Of a stretch of 64,000 nucleotides of DNA, positions 1-8,097 are shown piece after piece. Origin of the DNA: Alphaproteobacteria bacterium (GTDB lineage Bacteria > Pseudomonadota > Alphaproteobacteria > Micavibrionales > Micavibrionaceae); contig JASMHE010000006.1 in assembly GCA_030750865.1 (NCBI GenBank), positions 62,001 to 126,000 of the forward strand, written 5' to 3'. Every line of letters starts with the position of its first letter. Position 1 is the stretch's first letter. Position numbers and translations under genes: made by a program. The notes under the pieces were generated by a model that saw nothing but the letters and a program-made list of their open reading frames with translations, had not been told where the DNA came from and did no database searches.

Positions 1-863
1 TTCCACAAGACAGGCCATCCCGCAATTAACGGATGACGCCGCTGGAACGCGCTCACCTCAACCTCGACACCGCTATGACGTTTGACTTTCCAGAGCGCGT
101 AATCAACACCATTTTCAAATGTAACACTTGATTTCAGGATACGCAGCAACGCCACAAGCTTGCGCAAAGGGCGATGCGCACGCCGCCGCAATTTTCCTTC
201 GCCGCCGCGCATCTCTTTTTCGGCGCGCCACATATCAAACCGCAATGTCGCGGCCTGTTCATGCGCCGCAAAGATTTCAGCCGCCCGCCCTTCGGATTCG
301 CTGCGCATCTCATCAGCATAGGTTTGCTGCAACCCGTTAACCCAGAATGACCGCGCGCTTTCTTCGTCGCCGCTAAATGGTGCGGCCATTTTGAAGAAAC
401 GGTCAACGGCAGCCGTAATATTGCGTGCAATACGATCTGTCATCGCTTCGCTTTCGGCATAAACCAAACGGCAGGGCTGTGCAAAACGGGCCCAGACCTG
501 CGGCGTAAAACTTTTGCCACGGCAGGCTTTTTCGAATTGCGATACGCGCATCACATTATATTTACAGCGCAAGATACGTCCCTGATATTCAAATTCCGTA
601 TAAAAAACATTGGGAGGCAAAAAACTGCCCATCACAGACAGAAATAAACGCTTGCGAAACCCCTTATAACGATGCACCAGAACATGCACATCCCAGATAC
701 GGTCTTCGGCATCCCCTTGCCACAGACCGGAGCCATACAGCAAAATCGCCGCAACAGAATCGCGGTTATCCGCATTATACCGAATATGCTGCGCCAGTGC
801 GGTCACGGTCTGTGAAACCGGCACAGATAAATCATTCGCAATATGTGTTTCCAAATCAAGCAT
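1..863 (-). CDS. Tam41-like phosphatidate (or lipid-phosphate) cytidylyltransferase, 3' end cut by window edge
   Basis: The reading frame starts at an ATG (861-863) and stays open for 287 codons to the left edge, so the C-terminus is missing. Residues about 44-60 read LLYGSGLWQG followed by WDVHVLV. This matches the nucleotidyltransferase GSG...D-x-hydrophobic signature of Tam41, the mitochondrial CTP:phosphatidate cytidylyltransferase that makes CDP-diacylglycerol. Downstream, the GSFLPPNVFYTEF, GRILRCKYNVM and RIARNITAAVDRFF stretches align by eye with human TAMM41 segments. The gene begins 2 bp after the stop of the lipid kinase gene and is clearly in the same transcript. Inference: it activates the phosphorylated lipid made by that kinase with CTP, at the membrane face. 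The substrate (phosphatidate or ceramide-1-phosphate) is not decided by the sequence. Confidence 0.72.
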   Translation of the reverse strand, partial: MLDLETHIANDLSVPVSQTVTALAQHIRYNADNRDSVAAILLYGSGLWQGDAEDRIWDVHVLVHRYKGFRKRLFLSVMGSFLPPNVFYTEFEYQGRILRCKYNVMRVSQFEKACRGKSFTPQVWARFAQPCRLVYAESEAMTDRIARNITAAVDRFFKMAAPFSGDEESARSFWVNGLQQTYADEMRSESEGRAAEIFAAHEQAATLRFDMWRAEKEMRGGEGKLRRRAHRPLRKLVALLRILKSSVTFENGVDYALWKVKRHSGVEVEVSAFQRRHPLIAGWPVLW

Positions 864-865
864 CT

Positions 866-1849
866 TTATTCAAACTCATAAACCTGTAACGGGGTTCCCT
901 GTTCTATCTCAAGTTCGGTCTGTCCGTCAAAATCATATAATGCACCATCCAACGTCCAACTTGCGGAGAACTTTAGCGCGACTTTCTGGTCCGTTGCAAA
1001 ACTAAAAAAAGCAGACGACCCGTCTTGCGGTGTTTTCCCGCGCCAAAACGGTACAAGCGAGGATAATAAACGGTAATACGGCACGCCAAGCCCGCCAATA
1101 CAATATTGTTGTCTCGTCGCATGGGTTTTGATTCCAAGCAATAAACGCGGCAACGCCGTCACATAAAACAAAACGGCATCACTATCGCGCCATTTATAAT
1201 CTTCAAAACCATATTGCACTTCCACAGGATGCAAAACGGGGTCTTCGTAAATATGGCCGCGCAATAATTTTATAATCATCTTCCCGATTGTCAGGACATG
1301 CCCGATCGCGCCGCGCAGCCCTTTTTCATGATAGGTGCTGCGTGAATAGGAAATCGCTTTCGGGATACCGGCCGTTCCGAAAAAGAAACCGTAAATCGGT
1401 TTATCCGTGCCTTTGACCTGCACTTTCAAAACCGGGCGCGCCTTGCAATACGGCGCGAAATCAGACCATGACGATGCCTGCGATGCCCGCTTTAAAATCT
1501 GTTTCAAGCCGCGCAGCACAGACCGGCCGCTTCCGCGCATCATATGGGTCATGTTGGTTGTGCCGCCGGGTAAAAAAGCAAAGGACGGCTCCAGCCCCGC
1601 ATCAAACAAATCACCCCCGCGCAGCAATGTCAGACAATCATCAATCGTGCCGTCACCACCATTGATGACAATCATGTCCACCCGTTGTTCCCGGCATGCA
1701 GACAGCGCGTCATACAGCGCGTCGTGATCCGCCGTCACATAATGCGGCACATGCGGATAATCCTGCAAAACAGCGTCAAGCTTTTGCAAATGCGTTTTGT
1801 TCCATCCGCTATGCGGGTTCGAAATGACGGCAATGCGCGGCGCTGTCAT
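866..1849 (-). CDS. DAGK-family lipid kinase (diacylglycerol / ceramide / sphingoid kinase-like)
   Basis: The protein has 327 residues. The N-terminus AVISNPHSG is the usual start of the DAGK catalytic domain, NGGDGTIDDCL (about residues 64-74) is the GGDGT nucleotide loop, and LPGGTTNM follows in the position of the usual P-x-GTxN motif. The family phosphorylates diacylglycerol, sphingosine or ceramide at the membrane. The ATG at 1849 overlaps the upstream CDP-alcohol transferase stop by ATGA, which fixes the start; a longer reading to 2002 is only overlap. The Tam41-like gene follows after 2 bp. Inference: it makes the lipid phosphate that the Tam41-like enzyme then activates. Ceramide kinase CpgB of Caulobacter is also a DAGK-family protein, so ceramide is a real alternative substrate. 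Confidence 0.85.
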   Translation of the reverse strand: MTAPRIAVISNPHSGWNKTHLQKLDAVLQDYPHVPHYVTADHDALYDALSACREQRVDMIVINGGDGTIDDCLTLLRGGDLFDAGLEPSFAFLPGGTTNMTHMMRGSGRSVLRGLKQILKRASQASSWSDFAPYCKARPVLKVQVKGTDKPIYGFFFGTAGIPKAISYSRSTYHEKGLRGAIGHVLTIGKMIIKLLRGHIYEDPVLHPVEVQYGFEDYKWRDSDAVLFYVTALPRLLLGIKTHATRQQYCIGGLGVPYYRLLSSLVPFWRGKTPQDGSSAFFSFATDQKVALKFSASWTLDGALYDFDGQTELEIEQGTPLQVYEFE

Positions 1850-2958
1850 CCGTTTTTCTCCAGCATCCACGATGTAACGGGGCGTCCACGCACACGACAC
1901 CATTCCGCCTGTGCGATTTGTACCAGATGCATAACAAAGGTTGCGCCGCCCCATGCCGTAATAATCAACAAGCCGATATCCGGCACAGCCAGCACCCAAC
2001 AAAATGTTAGCACAATCATATTCGGATTCCGGCGCGAACTGATCAACCGGAACACCGAGTCAAAACGGCGCCAGACATGGAGATGACAGCCATAGCGCGC
2101 AATAAAATAGCCCTCGCACAACCGGCCCAGCACATAAAAGGCAAACATCGCCCATAAAACAGGCGCAAGCCAGCCATCCGGCAACGCATGTCCGGCAACG
2201 CCCAAACCAAAGCCCCATGCGATATACCAAAATGGCGGATGTACCAGATCAATACCATGATCGAAAATATTACCGAACGGCGATGATGTCAGGGTCACGC
2301 GTGCAAGCTTGCCATCCACCGTATCCAGAAATGTCATGATCCAGCCTGCCAGCAAACCCCAGCCAAAATGTCCCTGCCAAAACAGCCACAACGCGGCAAA
2401 CATCAGGATCGCGCCAACCGTTGTCACCATATTGGGCGACAAGCGCGCTGCCGCACAAAGCCGCGTGACATGAAACGCAGGCACAGGCCAGACATATTTT
2501 GTGACGATATCGGTCACCCCCTTGTAAGAGCCCTGATAAAGCCGCCACTCAACAGCGCGGATATTATCCGCCGTCACGATCAGCGCAAACGGGTCTTCTT
2601 TTTTACGGAGCTGATCACGGTACGCATCGCCGCATTCTTCGGGCCGCGCAAGCGGCACATTATGCGGCGCATCGCCCTGCCCCAACAGCCAGAACCGTGC
2701 CGCCTCGGCCATATCGGCCGGAACAGTTGCCGCAAGCGGCACGCCATGTGCATCGGCCAGCAAAATATCTTTTTGGCACAGATCACGCAAAACAGCTTCG
2801 TCATAGACCGCATCGCCGCGCAAAATAACGATATGCCCGTCACGCTGTTCATATTTTTGCAAAATTTTACGACTGCGCTGTGACGGCGACATGCCCCAAA
2901 TGCGCAAATCCGTATCATGATTGATAATATCAATGGTATCGTGTGTGTCGTGGCTCAC
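1846..2958 (-). CDS. CDP-alcohol phosphatidyltransferase with N-terminal nucleotidyltransferase-like extension
   Basis: With the GTG at 2958 the protein has 370 residues. The signature D-x2-DG-x2-AR-x8-G-x3-D-x3-D is complete: D212, D215, G216, A219, R220, G229, D233, D237. Hydrophobic segments around it fit a six-helix CDP-alcohol phosphotransferase. Residues about 1-140 are soluble and carry an LRGDAVYDEAVL stretch like the metal-binding region of sugar/inositol-phosphate nucleotidyltransferases. The layout recalls the fused CTP:inositol-phosphate cytidylyltransferase/DIPP synthases, but no Gly-rich NTP loop is visible, so the extension may be inactive. A GTG start with AAGGG about 10 bp upstream was preferred because the upstream ATG (3042) would overlap the divergent phosphoesterase start. 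It transfers a phospho-alcohol between CDP and a second alcohol; the substrates are unknown. Confidence 0.82.
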   Translation of the reverse strand: MSHDTHDTIDIINHDTDLRIWGMSPSQRSRKILQKYEQRDGHIVILRGDAVYDEAVLRDLCQKDILLADAHGVPLAATVPADMAEAARFWLLGQGDAPHNVPLARPEECGDAYRDQLRKKEDPFALIVTADNIRAVEWRLYQGSYKGVTDIVTKYVWPVPAFHVTRLCAAARLSPNMVTTVGAILMFAALWLFWQGHFGWGLLAGWIMTFLDTVDGKLARVTLTSSPFGNIFDHGIDLVHPPFWYIAWGFGLGVAGHALPDGWLAPVLWAMFAFYVLGRLCEGYFIARYGCHLHVWRRFDSVFRLISSRRNPNMIVLTFCWVLAVPDIGLLIITAWGGATFVMHLVQIAQAEWCRVRGRPVTSWMLEKNG

Positions 2959-3034
2959 TTTAAATTTCCCTTTTGCGCCGATTTCCTCTATATATTCCGC
3001 TAGGATAAACAACCAACCAGCCTGATGCGGAGAA

Positions 3035-3922
3035 ATGAGCAAAACACGGTTCGCACATATTTCGGATCTTCACATGGCACCGCTGCCCGCATTGCAGCTA
3101 ACCGAGTGGAATATTAAGCGCATTCTAGGCTATGTCTCATGGCATAGCAAACGGAAGACCATGCACTGTGCACATGTTTTAGACGCCTTGAAACATGATC
3201 TAAAACGGCAAGCCCCCGATCATATCTGCGTGACGGGCGACCTTGTCAATCTGGGACTGGAACAGGAATATAAAAACAGCGCCTTATTGCTGCGCAGCCT
3301 CGGTCCGGCCAAGAATATCAGCATCATCCCCGGTAATCACGAAGCGTATGGCCGTCATTATAACGATTATATCAAACGCTATTGGTCCTCGTGGTTAAAA
3401 GACGATATGAATATCGCGGCCGATACGTTTCCTTATGTCCATATACGCGGCGACCATGCCTTTATCGGCATTTCCAGCGCCATCCCGACATGGCCGTTCA
3501 TGGCAAACGGATATGTCAGCGAAGAACAGTGCAACGCACTGGGCGAAATACTGGTGGAACTGGAAGCGCAAAATAAAACCCGCGTGATCATGATCCATCA
3601 TCCGCCGATCAGCGGACTGATACAGCCGCGCAAATCCCTGTCAAAACCCTATGCCTTTTTGGATATGGTGCGGGAATTCGGCGCAGAGCTGATTTTGCAC
3701 GGCCACGCCCACAAAGACTTTGATTACACAATCGAGGGCATGGATAAACCGATCCGTGTTTTGGGGGTCGGCAGTGCGTCTTACGATAATGAAGACATGC
3801 AGAAAAAAGGCCATTACCACATGATTACACTTGATGGACACGGCACAAATGTGCAACTTTCCATAGAGCATCGCCATTACAACATCGCAAAAGATATGTT
3901 CGAAGAAGGGAAACAGGCGTGA
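3035..3922 (+). CDS. Calcineurin-like metallophosphoesterase
   Basis: The protein has 295 residues and all five class motifs: D11-x-H13, G68-D69, GNHE 100-103, H188-H189 and GHAH 223-226. No signal peptide or membrane segment is seen, so it is probably cytoplasmic. The family (CpdA, LpxH and related two-metal phosphodiesterases) cleaves phosphomonoesters, cyclic nucleotides or nucleotide-lipid pyrophosphates. It is divergent from the CDP-alcohol transferase and overlaps the next gene (GTGA), so it is translationally coupled to a cytidylyltransferase. Inference from context: it may dephosphorylate a lipid intermediate or recycle a CDP-type product. The substrate cannot be read from the motifs. 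Confidence 0.85.
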   Translation: MSKTRFAHISDLHMAPLPALQLTEWNIKRILGYVSWHSKRKTMHCAHVLDALKHDLKRQAPDHICVTGDLVNLGLEQEYKNSALLLRSLGPAKNISIIPGNHEAYGRHYNDYIKRYWSSWLKDDMNIAADTFPYVHIRGDHAFIGISSAIPTWPFMANGYVSEEQCNALGEILVELEAQNKTRVIMIHHPPISGLIQPRKSLSKPYAFLDMVREFGAELILHGHAHKDFDYTIEGMDKPIRVLGVGSASYDNEDMQKKGHYHMITLDGHGTNVQLSIEHRHYNIAKDMFEEGKQA

Positions 3923-4686
3923 AGACGATTATTCTCAGTGCCGGTCAGGGAAAAAGATTATCGCCGCTAACCGATAATCTGCCCAAATGCCTGCTGGAAG
4001 TGCAACCATCTGTAACAATTCTGGAATGGCAAATGATGCAGTTGGACGCCGCCGGCGTCAGCGAAATTGTTATCGTCACAGGGTTTGAAGCCCAGCGCGT
4101 CGAAGACGCCATCGCAAATTTCCGCAAGACATACGCGCCCAAATGCACAATCCGCACCCTGTATAATCCGTTTTACAAAGTGGCCGATAATATCGGTAGT
4201 GTCTGGCTGGCCAAAGAAGAAATGGATGGCCCGTTCATGATTTTGAACGGTGACACATTGTTGACGACACAAACAGTCACGCGCTTATTAAATCAGGGCG
4301 ATATGCCGATTACACTGACCATCGCACAAAAAGACCAGTATGATTCCGATGATATGAAGGTCAGTCTGGACGGCGCGCAATTACGCCGCGTCGGGAAAAC
4401 ACTGGCCGCTGATATCGTGCATGGCGAGTCGATCGGCTTTATGAAATTCAGCGGCAACGGATCGGCCCTGTTCCGCGAGACTGTTGAAAAAGCCCTGCAT
4501 TCACAAGAAAACCTCAAACGCTGGTATTTGTCGATTATCGACGACATCGCGCAAAGCGGCGATCATGTCGGCACCGTCATTGCACCGCAATCAGAATGGT
4601 GCGAGGTTGATTTCCCCGTTGATCATAAAAAGGCCTGCGAAAAAGTGCAGGAATGGACAGAGTCACCGGTTGAAGCGATAGTCTGA
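3919..4686 (+). CDS. LicC-like phospho-alcohol cytidylyltransferase (NTP_transferase family)
   Basis: The protein has 255 residues. Its start MKTIILSAGQGKRLSPLT carries the G-x-G-x-R-L NTP loop, followed by PKCLLEV with the catalytic Lys, and NGDTLL (about residues 113-118) with the metal-binding Asp. The stretch NPFYKVADNIGSVWLA is typical of phosphocholine cytidylyltransferase-like (LicC) members more than of sugar-nucleotide enzymes. The GTG start at 3919 overlaps the phosphoesterase stop. Inference: it activates a small phospho-alcohol with CTP for the CDP-alcohol phosphotransferase encoded next door. It ends tail-to-tail, overlapping the DUF2147 gene by 24 bp. Confidence 0.8.
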   Translation: MKTIILSAGQGKRLSPLTDNLPKCLLEVQPSVTILEWQMMQLDAAGVSEIVIVTGFEAQRVEDAIANFRKTYAPKCTIRTLYNPFYKVADNIGSVWLAKEEMDGPFMILNGDTLLTTQTVTRLLNQGDMPITLTIAQKDQYDSDDMKVSLDGAQLRRVGKTLAADIVHGESIGFMKFSGNGSALFRETVEKALHSQENLKRWYLSIIDDIAQSGDHVGTVIAPQSEWCEVDFPVDHKKACEKVQEWTESPVEAIV

Positions 4687-5310
4687 GTGCCGCGCACTTT
4701 CCGGTTTCTTCTGCACATGTTCTGTTTCTATCCGCGGCGGCGGAGATGGTTTGCTGTCATCCGCAGTTTTCAGGCCTTTCTCGAACGTACGTTCCAGCGC
4801 ACGCTGCGCAGCAATCACCCGTTCATCGCACCCCGTATAACCGTCTTTTGAAACACGGGTCAGATATGTTGTCTTGCCCAGTGCCGGAAATCCCAGATAA
4901 CCGCGCAGATCAATTCGCTCCGCATCGACCTTTTCCAGCTTGGCCCGAAAGACCTTGCCGTCATCTGCCTTATAAATAAGCCCGTCACGCCACACATTGT
5001 CTTGATCCGGTTTTAAATCATATAAAACGCGCACGCCGCATAATGGCTGCCCCCGCAACGCCGGATCGGGGTTTTTACTATCAATTTGTTCAACCTGCGG
5101 ATCAAGCCAATAAATCCAGCCACAGCGCTGTGTACGATCCCGTCCGCAAGCATCAATACGCACCACAACATCTTTTTTCTTTGTCAGCCAGTATCCGACA
5201 ATATCACTATCATCCGCACGGGCTGTCTTGGCAAACGCCGTGTTGCCTGCCGATACGGCCACCATCATCAGCATCAGCATCAGCACAAACAAATAAACAG
5301 AACGCATCAT
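4663..5310 (-). CDS. DUF2147 secreted protein
   Basis: The protein has 215 residues. An N-terminal signal peptide of Met/Leu/Val-rich residues ends near AFA-KT (about residue 28). The mature part begins DIVGYWLTKKKDVVVRI and carries GWIYWLDP and two Cys pairs (Cys54/Cys62 region and Cys93), as in DUF2147 proteins, which are small periplasmic proteins of unknown function with a lipocalin-like look. The C-terminal 45 residues are charged and Pro-rich and are probably disordered. It overlaps the upstream nucleotidyltransferase stop (ATGA), so it is cotranscribed with the lipid genes. No enzymatic role can be assigned. Confidence 0.75.
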   Translation of the reverse strand: MMRSVYLFVLMLMLMMVAVSAGNTAFAKTARADDSDIVGYWLTKKKDVVVRIDACGRDRTQRCGWIYWLDPQVEQIDSKNPDPALRGQPLCGVRVLYDLKPDQDNVWRDGLIYKADDGKVFRAKLEKVDAERIDLRGYLGFPALGKTTYLTRVSKDGYTGCDERVIAAQRALERTFEKGLKTADDSKPSPPPRIETEHVQKKPESARHSDYRFNR

Positions 5311-6131
5311 GACATGGCCTCTTGCAGTAAAATTGTTTTCACCAAATCATAATCCTCCTGTTTATCGACATCAATCGCGGCGCGCGGATTTGCAACGCGT
5401 ACAGCACCGACATTCACACCGGTCAGTGTTGCTATCTTGCGGCACAGCACATCCAGCGTCAGGCGCTTTGTCATATATTTTACAAGGATCACAGGCCCCA
5501 GCATTTTCGCCATGCGAAGCGGCGATTTCCGCATATGCTGAATCTCTTGCCAGAAAGCCGGTAACGATAACGCATTTTTCGTGCCGAAGAAGAACAGATT
5601 GCAACCGCTGATCATCCCGTCCTTGAACGCCAGCTTTGTGCGCATGGTTTTCGGATATGAACGCAGCACATCATGCAAAAACGTAAAACCGAACGTCGCC
5701 TCGGCCTGACTTTGTACGGATTGTGTATAAAAATCGGTCAGGATACTCGCATTAAGCAGCGGATGGTCCGCCGTTGTCACAAGCACGGGCTTGAAATCAT
5801 CCTTATAATGCTTGGCCAGAAATGCAAACGCCTTTTCCAGACTGTCAACAATCGTGTCTTCGGGTTCGACCAGATGGATATTTTCCCGTCCTTCCGTCAA
5901 CATGAAATCGATAAACAAATCTGTTTCACCGATAATCACAATGCTGCGGCATATATCGGCATTCTGTGCCGCATCCATGACATAGGATATTAACGGCTGG
6001 CCGTTCATCGGGATCAACCCTTTTGAATCAACATTATGCATATGCAAAAACGCATCACGCCGATCGCGGCGTCCGGCCAATATAATCAGGTCACTCTGCG
6101 GGTACTGTTGTGTATCGTCTTTTGTGTCCAT
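5307..6131 (-). CDS. MobA-like nucleotidyltransferase family protein
   Basis: With the ATG at 6131 the protein has 274 residues. The N-terminal LIILAGRRDRRDAFL is a variant NTP loop: the usual GGxGxR glycines are replaced by Arg/Asp. It is followed by KGLIPMNGQPLISYVM, the expected catalytic Lys and homing segment, and VTTADHPLL, a metal-binding TADxP motif. This variant loop occurs in a subgroup of MobA-like transferases, so activity is likely but the substrate is unknown. It starts 4 bp after the acyltransferase stop; an alternative ATG lies at 6161. Inference: it provides a second activated head group or sugar for the lipid made by this operon. Confidence 0.72.
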   Translation of the reverse strand: MDTKDDTQQYPQSDLIILAGRRDRRDAFLHMHNVDSKGLIPMNGQPLISYVMDAAQNADICRSIVIIGETDLFIDFMLTEGRENIHLVEPEDTIVDSLEKAFAFLAKHYKDDFKPVLVTTADHPLLNASILTDFYTQSVQSQAEATFGFTFLHDVLRSYPKTMRTKLAFKDGMISGCNLFFFGTKNALSLPAFWQEIQHMRKSPLRMAKMLGPVILVKYMTKRLTLDVLCRKIATLTGVNVGAVRVANPRAAIDVDKQEDYDLVKTILLQEAMS

Positions 6132-6135
6132 ATGG

Positions 6136-7269
6136 TTACTGTACACCGATCTGTTTTTCATACAAGCGGTAACGCCGTGATATCCGTCCGCCGAACATTT
6201 CAATCATACGGCACATGGCTGTATTGTCTTCCAGAATCCATGACATTTCCAATGTTGTATAGCCGCGCTTGATCACTTCGTCCTGCACACGCTGCACCAG
6301 ATACGCCGATAACGCGGCCGATAACGCCGTTCCCTTATATTTTTTGGCCGTCCCCATTAATAAAACACGGGCGGTGTTGATATGCCCGCCCTTCAGCCGC
6401 ATCAGTAACTTCAGAAATCCGAAAGGAAACAGCTTTCCGTCCAGACCGTGTAGCGCCTGATTCACATCCGGCAAGGCAACGATCATCGCCGCAGGTTCTC
6501 CGTCAACAAATGCAATACGGGCCATATCCGGCACAATAATGGGGCGGAGTGATGCCCCCATATGCCCGATTTCCTCATCATCCATCGGCACAAAACCCCA
6601 ATTGTCCGACCAGGCATCATTGAACAAGGTCATAATAATATCCAGATCATCACGGAAATGCGTCATACGGACCGGACGTTCGCTCAAGCCATCCATAGCG
6701 GCGGCCTGTTTAACCATATAAGATGCCGCACGCGGGAAATCACGGGTTGCATCCACATCATAGGCCAGCAAATCTTTAGCCTTTTCGAACCCGTCATCGA
6801 CCAGAACATCTTTGTAAAACGGCTTGGCATAGTTCATCATCAGGCGCGGGGGATGTTCAAACCCGTCAACCAACAAACCGGATTCATCGTTCGTGGAAAA
6901 ACTATACGGTCCGGCAATACGGCGCATGCCTTTTTCGGTCAAGTGCGTTTCCGCCCGTTTCATCAGTGCCTGTATTGTTTGTGAATCCTGACCTTCTAGA
7001 AAGCCAAAATGACCCGTTTTTGTTGCAATGGCCTGTTTATTATGATGATCAATATGCACAGCAATGCGCCCGGATGGCCGGTCATGGAAATCATACGCCA
7101 CAAACAAGCGCACATCGGCATGGTTGAAAAACGGATTTTTCGGCCCAAAATGCGCCTTCATTTCTATGTCCGGCCGGAACACATAATGATCAATATTGTC
7201 ATACAGCACATGCGGCACGCGCACAAAATCGGCCAGATCCTTTTTGGTTTCAACCGCCTTAATCCGCAT
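6136..7269 (-). CDS. GNAT-fold N-acyltransferase of the bacterial ceramide synthase (bCerS)/YghO-like family
   Basis: The protein has 377 residues. The N-terminal half contains FVRVPHVLY, NPFFNHADVRLFVAY and DESGLLVDGFEHPP; the C-terminal half has a GNAT-like end with LLMGTAKKYKGTALS and LEMSWILEDNTAM. This arrangement is what I recognise from the family that includes E. coli YghO and the Caulobacter ceramide synthase bCerS, which N-acylates a sphingoid base using acyl-CoA. The start ATG at 7269 has GGAAAA just upstream and overlaps the hydroxylase stop by 11 bp. The neighbours (lipid kinase, hydroxylase, LptFG) fit a lipid substrate. Uncertain: generic GNAT amine acetylation is still possible, and no serine palmitoyltransferase is in the window. 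Confidence 0.68.
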   Translation of the reverse strand: MRIKAVETKKDLADFVRVPHVLYDNIDHYVFRPDIEMKAHFGPKNPFFNHADVRLFVAYDFHDRPSGRIAVHIDHHNKQAIATKTGHFGFLEGQDSQTIQALMKRAETHLTEKGMRRIAGPYSFSTNDESGLLVDGFEHPPRLMMNYAKPFYKDVLVDDGFEKAKDLLAYDVDATRDFPRAASYMVKQAAAMDGLSERPVRMTHFRDDLDIIMTLFNDAWSDNWGFVPMDDEEIGHMGASLRPIIVPDMARIAFVDGEPAAMIVALPDVNQALHGLDGKLFPFGFLKLLMRLKGGHINTARVLLMGTAKKYKGTALSAALSAYLVQRVQDEVIKRGYTTLEMSWILEDNTAMCRMIEMFGGRISRRYRLYEKQIGVQ

Positions 7270-8050
7270 CTTTTTTCCAATATTGTCGTTGTCCGATGCC
7301 TTTTTCAATTGCGTCTTCTTCGGAAATATCTTTGGTATGCCGCGCCACCCACGGGAATAATTTTACAATCTTTCCGGTATAGCCCAGATTAAAAACAGTC
7401 GGGCTCTTTTTCACCGCGCGCGGATCGTGGTTAAATGTGCCCAATAATTTATCGGGCACAAAATTGGTAATACCGTAATTATGATTTTCATCATGAAAGT
7501 GATGTTGCAAGTGCAGCTTTTTCATCTTTTTCAGGAAGTTGCTTTTCGGTGTGTATTTCAAATGCTGGATACAATGACAAAATTCATAAAAACACGTCAC
7601 GAACAAACCTGTCGAAAGGGCCGCAAACGCGCACGGCAACCCGCCAATCAGATAGCCGATCGGCGAGATCAAAAACAAGATCGTCGGCAATGTTGTATAA
7701 AGCGCGCCAAACAGAACCTTCAAATCATGCGGATCGCGATGATGATCGAAATGAATGCGCTTCCATATTCTGGCCGTCAATGGTGATTTATACAAGTAAG
7801 ACCCATGCAGAACAAAACGGTGCAACAGATACCAGATCAGCGGGTAAAGCATAATCACCACCACCACAGACAAGGCCACCTGCCACCATGATGTTTCACC
7901 TTCATACACGGCCTTTCCGGCCAGAAACCCGAAACACAGCCCCAGCACGATATAAACCTGAATCGCAAGATACATGAAATAGGCGATCCATAATTCGCCC
8001 AGTGTCATTTTATCCAGCCGGTAATCTTTTTTCCAAAAATTCAGATCCAT
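7259..8050 (-). CDS. Membrane fatty-acid/sterol hydroxylase-type di-iron oxygenase
   Basis: The protein has 263 residues with four hydrophobic segments. It carries the histidine clusters of the fatty acid hydroxylase superfamily: HRFVLH, HFDHH, FCHCIQH and HLQHH followed by HDENHN. These ligate two irons on the cytoplasmic side and support hydroxylation or desaturation of an acyl chain or sphingoid base. The start (ATG 8050, with AAGGA 7 bp upstream) was chosen over a long overlap with lptG. It lies between lptG and the ceramide-synthase-like gene on one transcript. Inference: it hydroxylates the acyl or sphingoid chain of the lipid made here. Confidence 0.85.
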   Translation of the reverse strand: MDLNFWKKDYRLDKMTLGELWIAYFMYLAIQVYIVLGLCFGFLAGKAVYEGETSWWQVALSVVVVIMLYPLIWYLLHRFVLHGSYLYKSPLTARIWKRIHFDHHRDPHDLKVLFGALYTTLPTILFLISPIGYLIGGLPCAFAALSTGLFVTCFYEFCHCIQHLKYTPKSNFLKKMKKLHLQHHFHDENHNYGITNFVPDKLLGTFNHDPRAVKKSPTVFNLGYTGKIVKLFPWVARHTKDISEEDAIEKGIGQRQYWKKDAD

Positions 8051-8097
8051 CATTTTATCCTTCGGCAATGCGGCATCTTTACAACCCTTTGTCGTTT

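Noticed and set aside
1407-2086. Plus-strand frames opposite the lipid kinase and CDP-alcohol transferase genes
   Set aside because: Shadow frames opposite clearly coding minus-strand genes with intact motifs.
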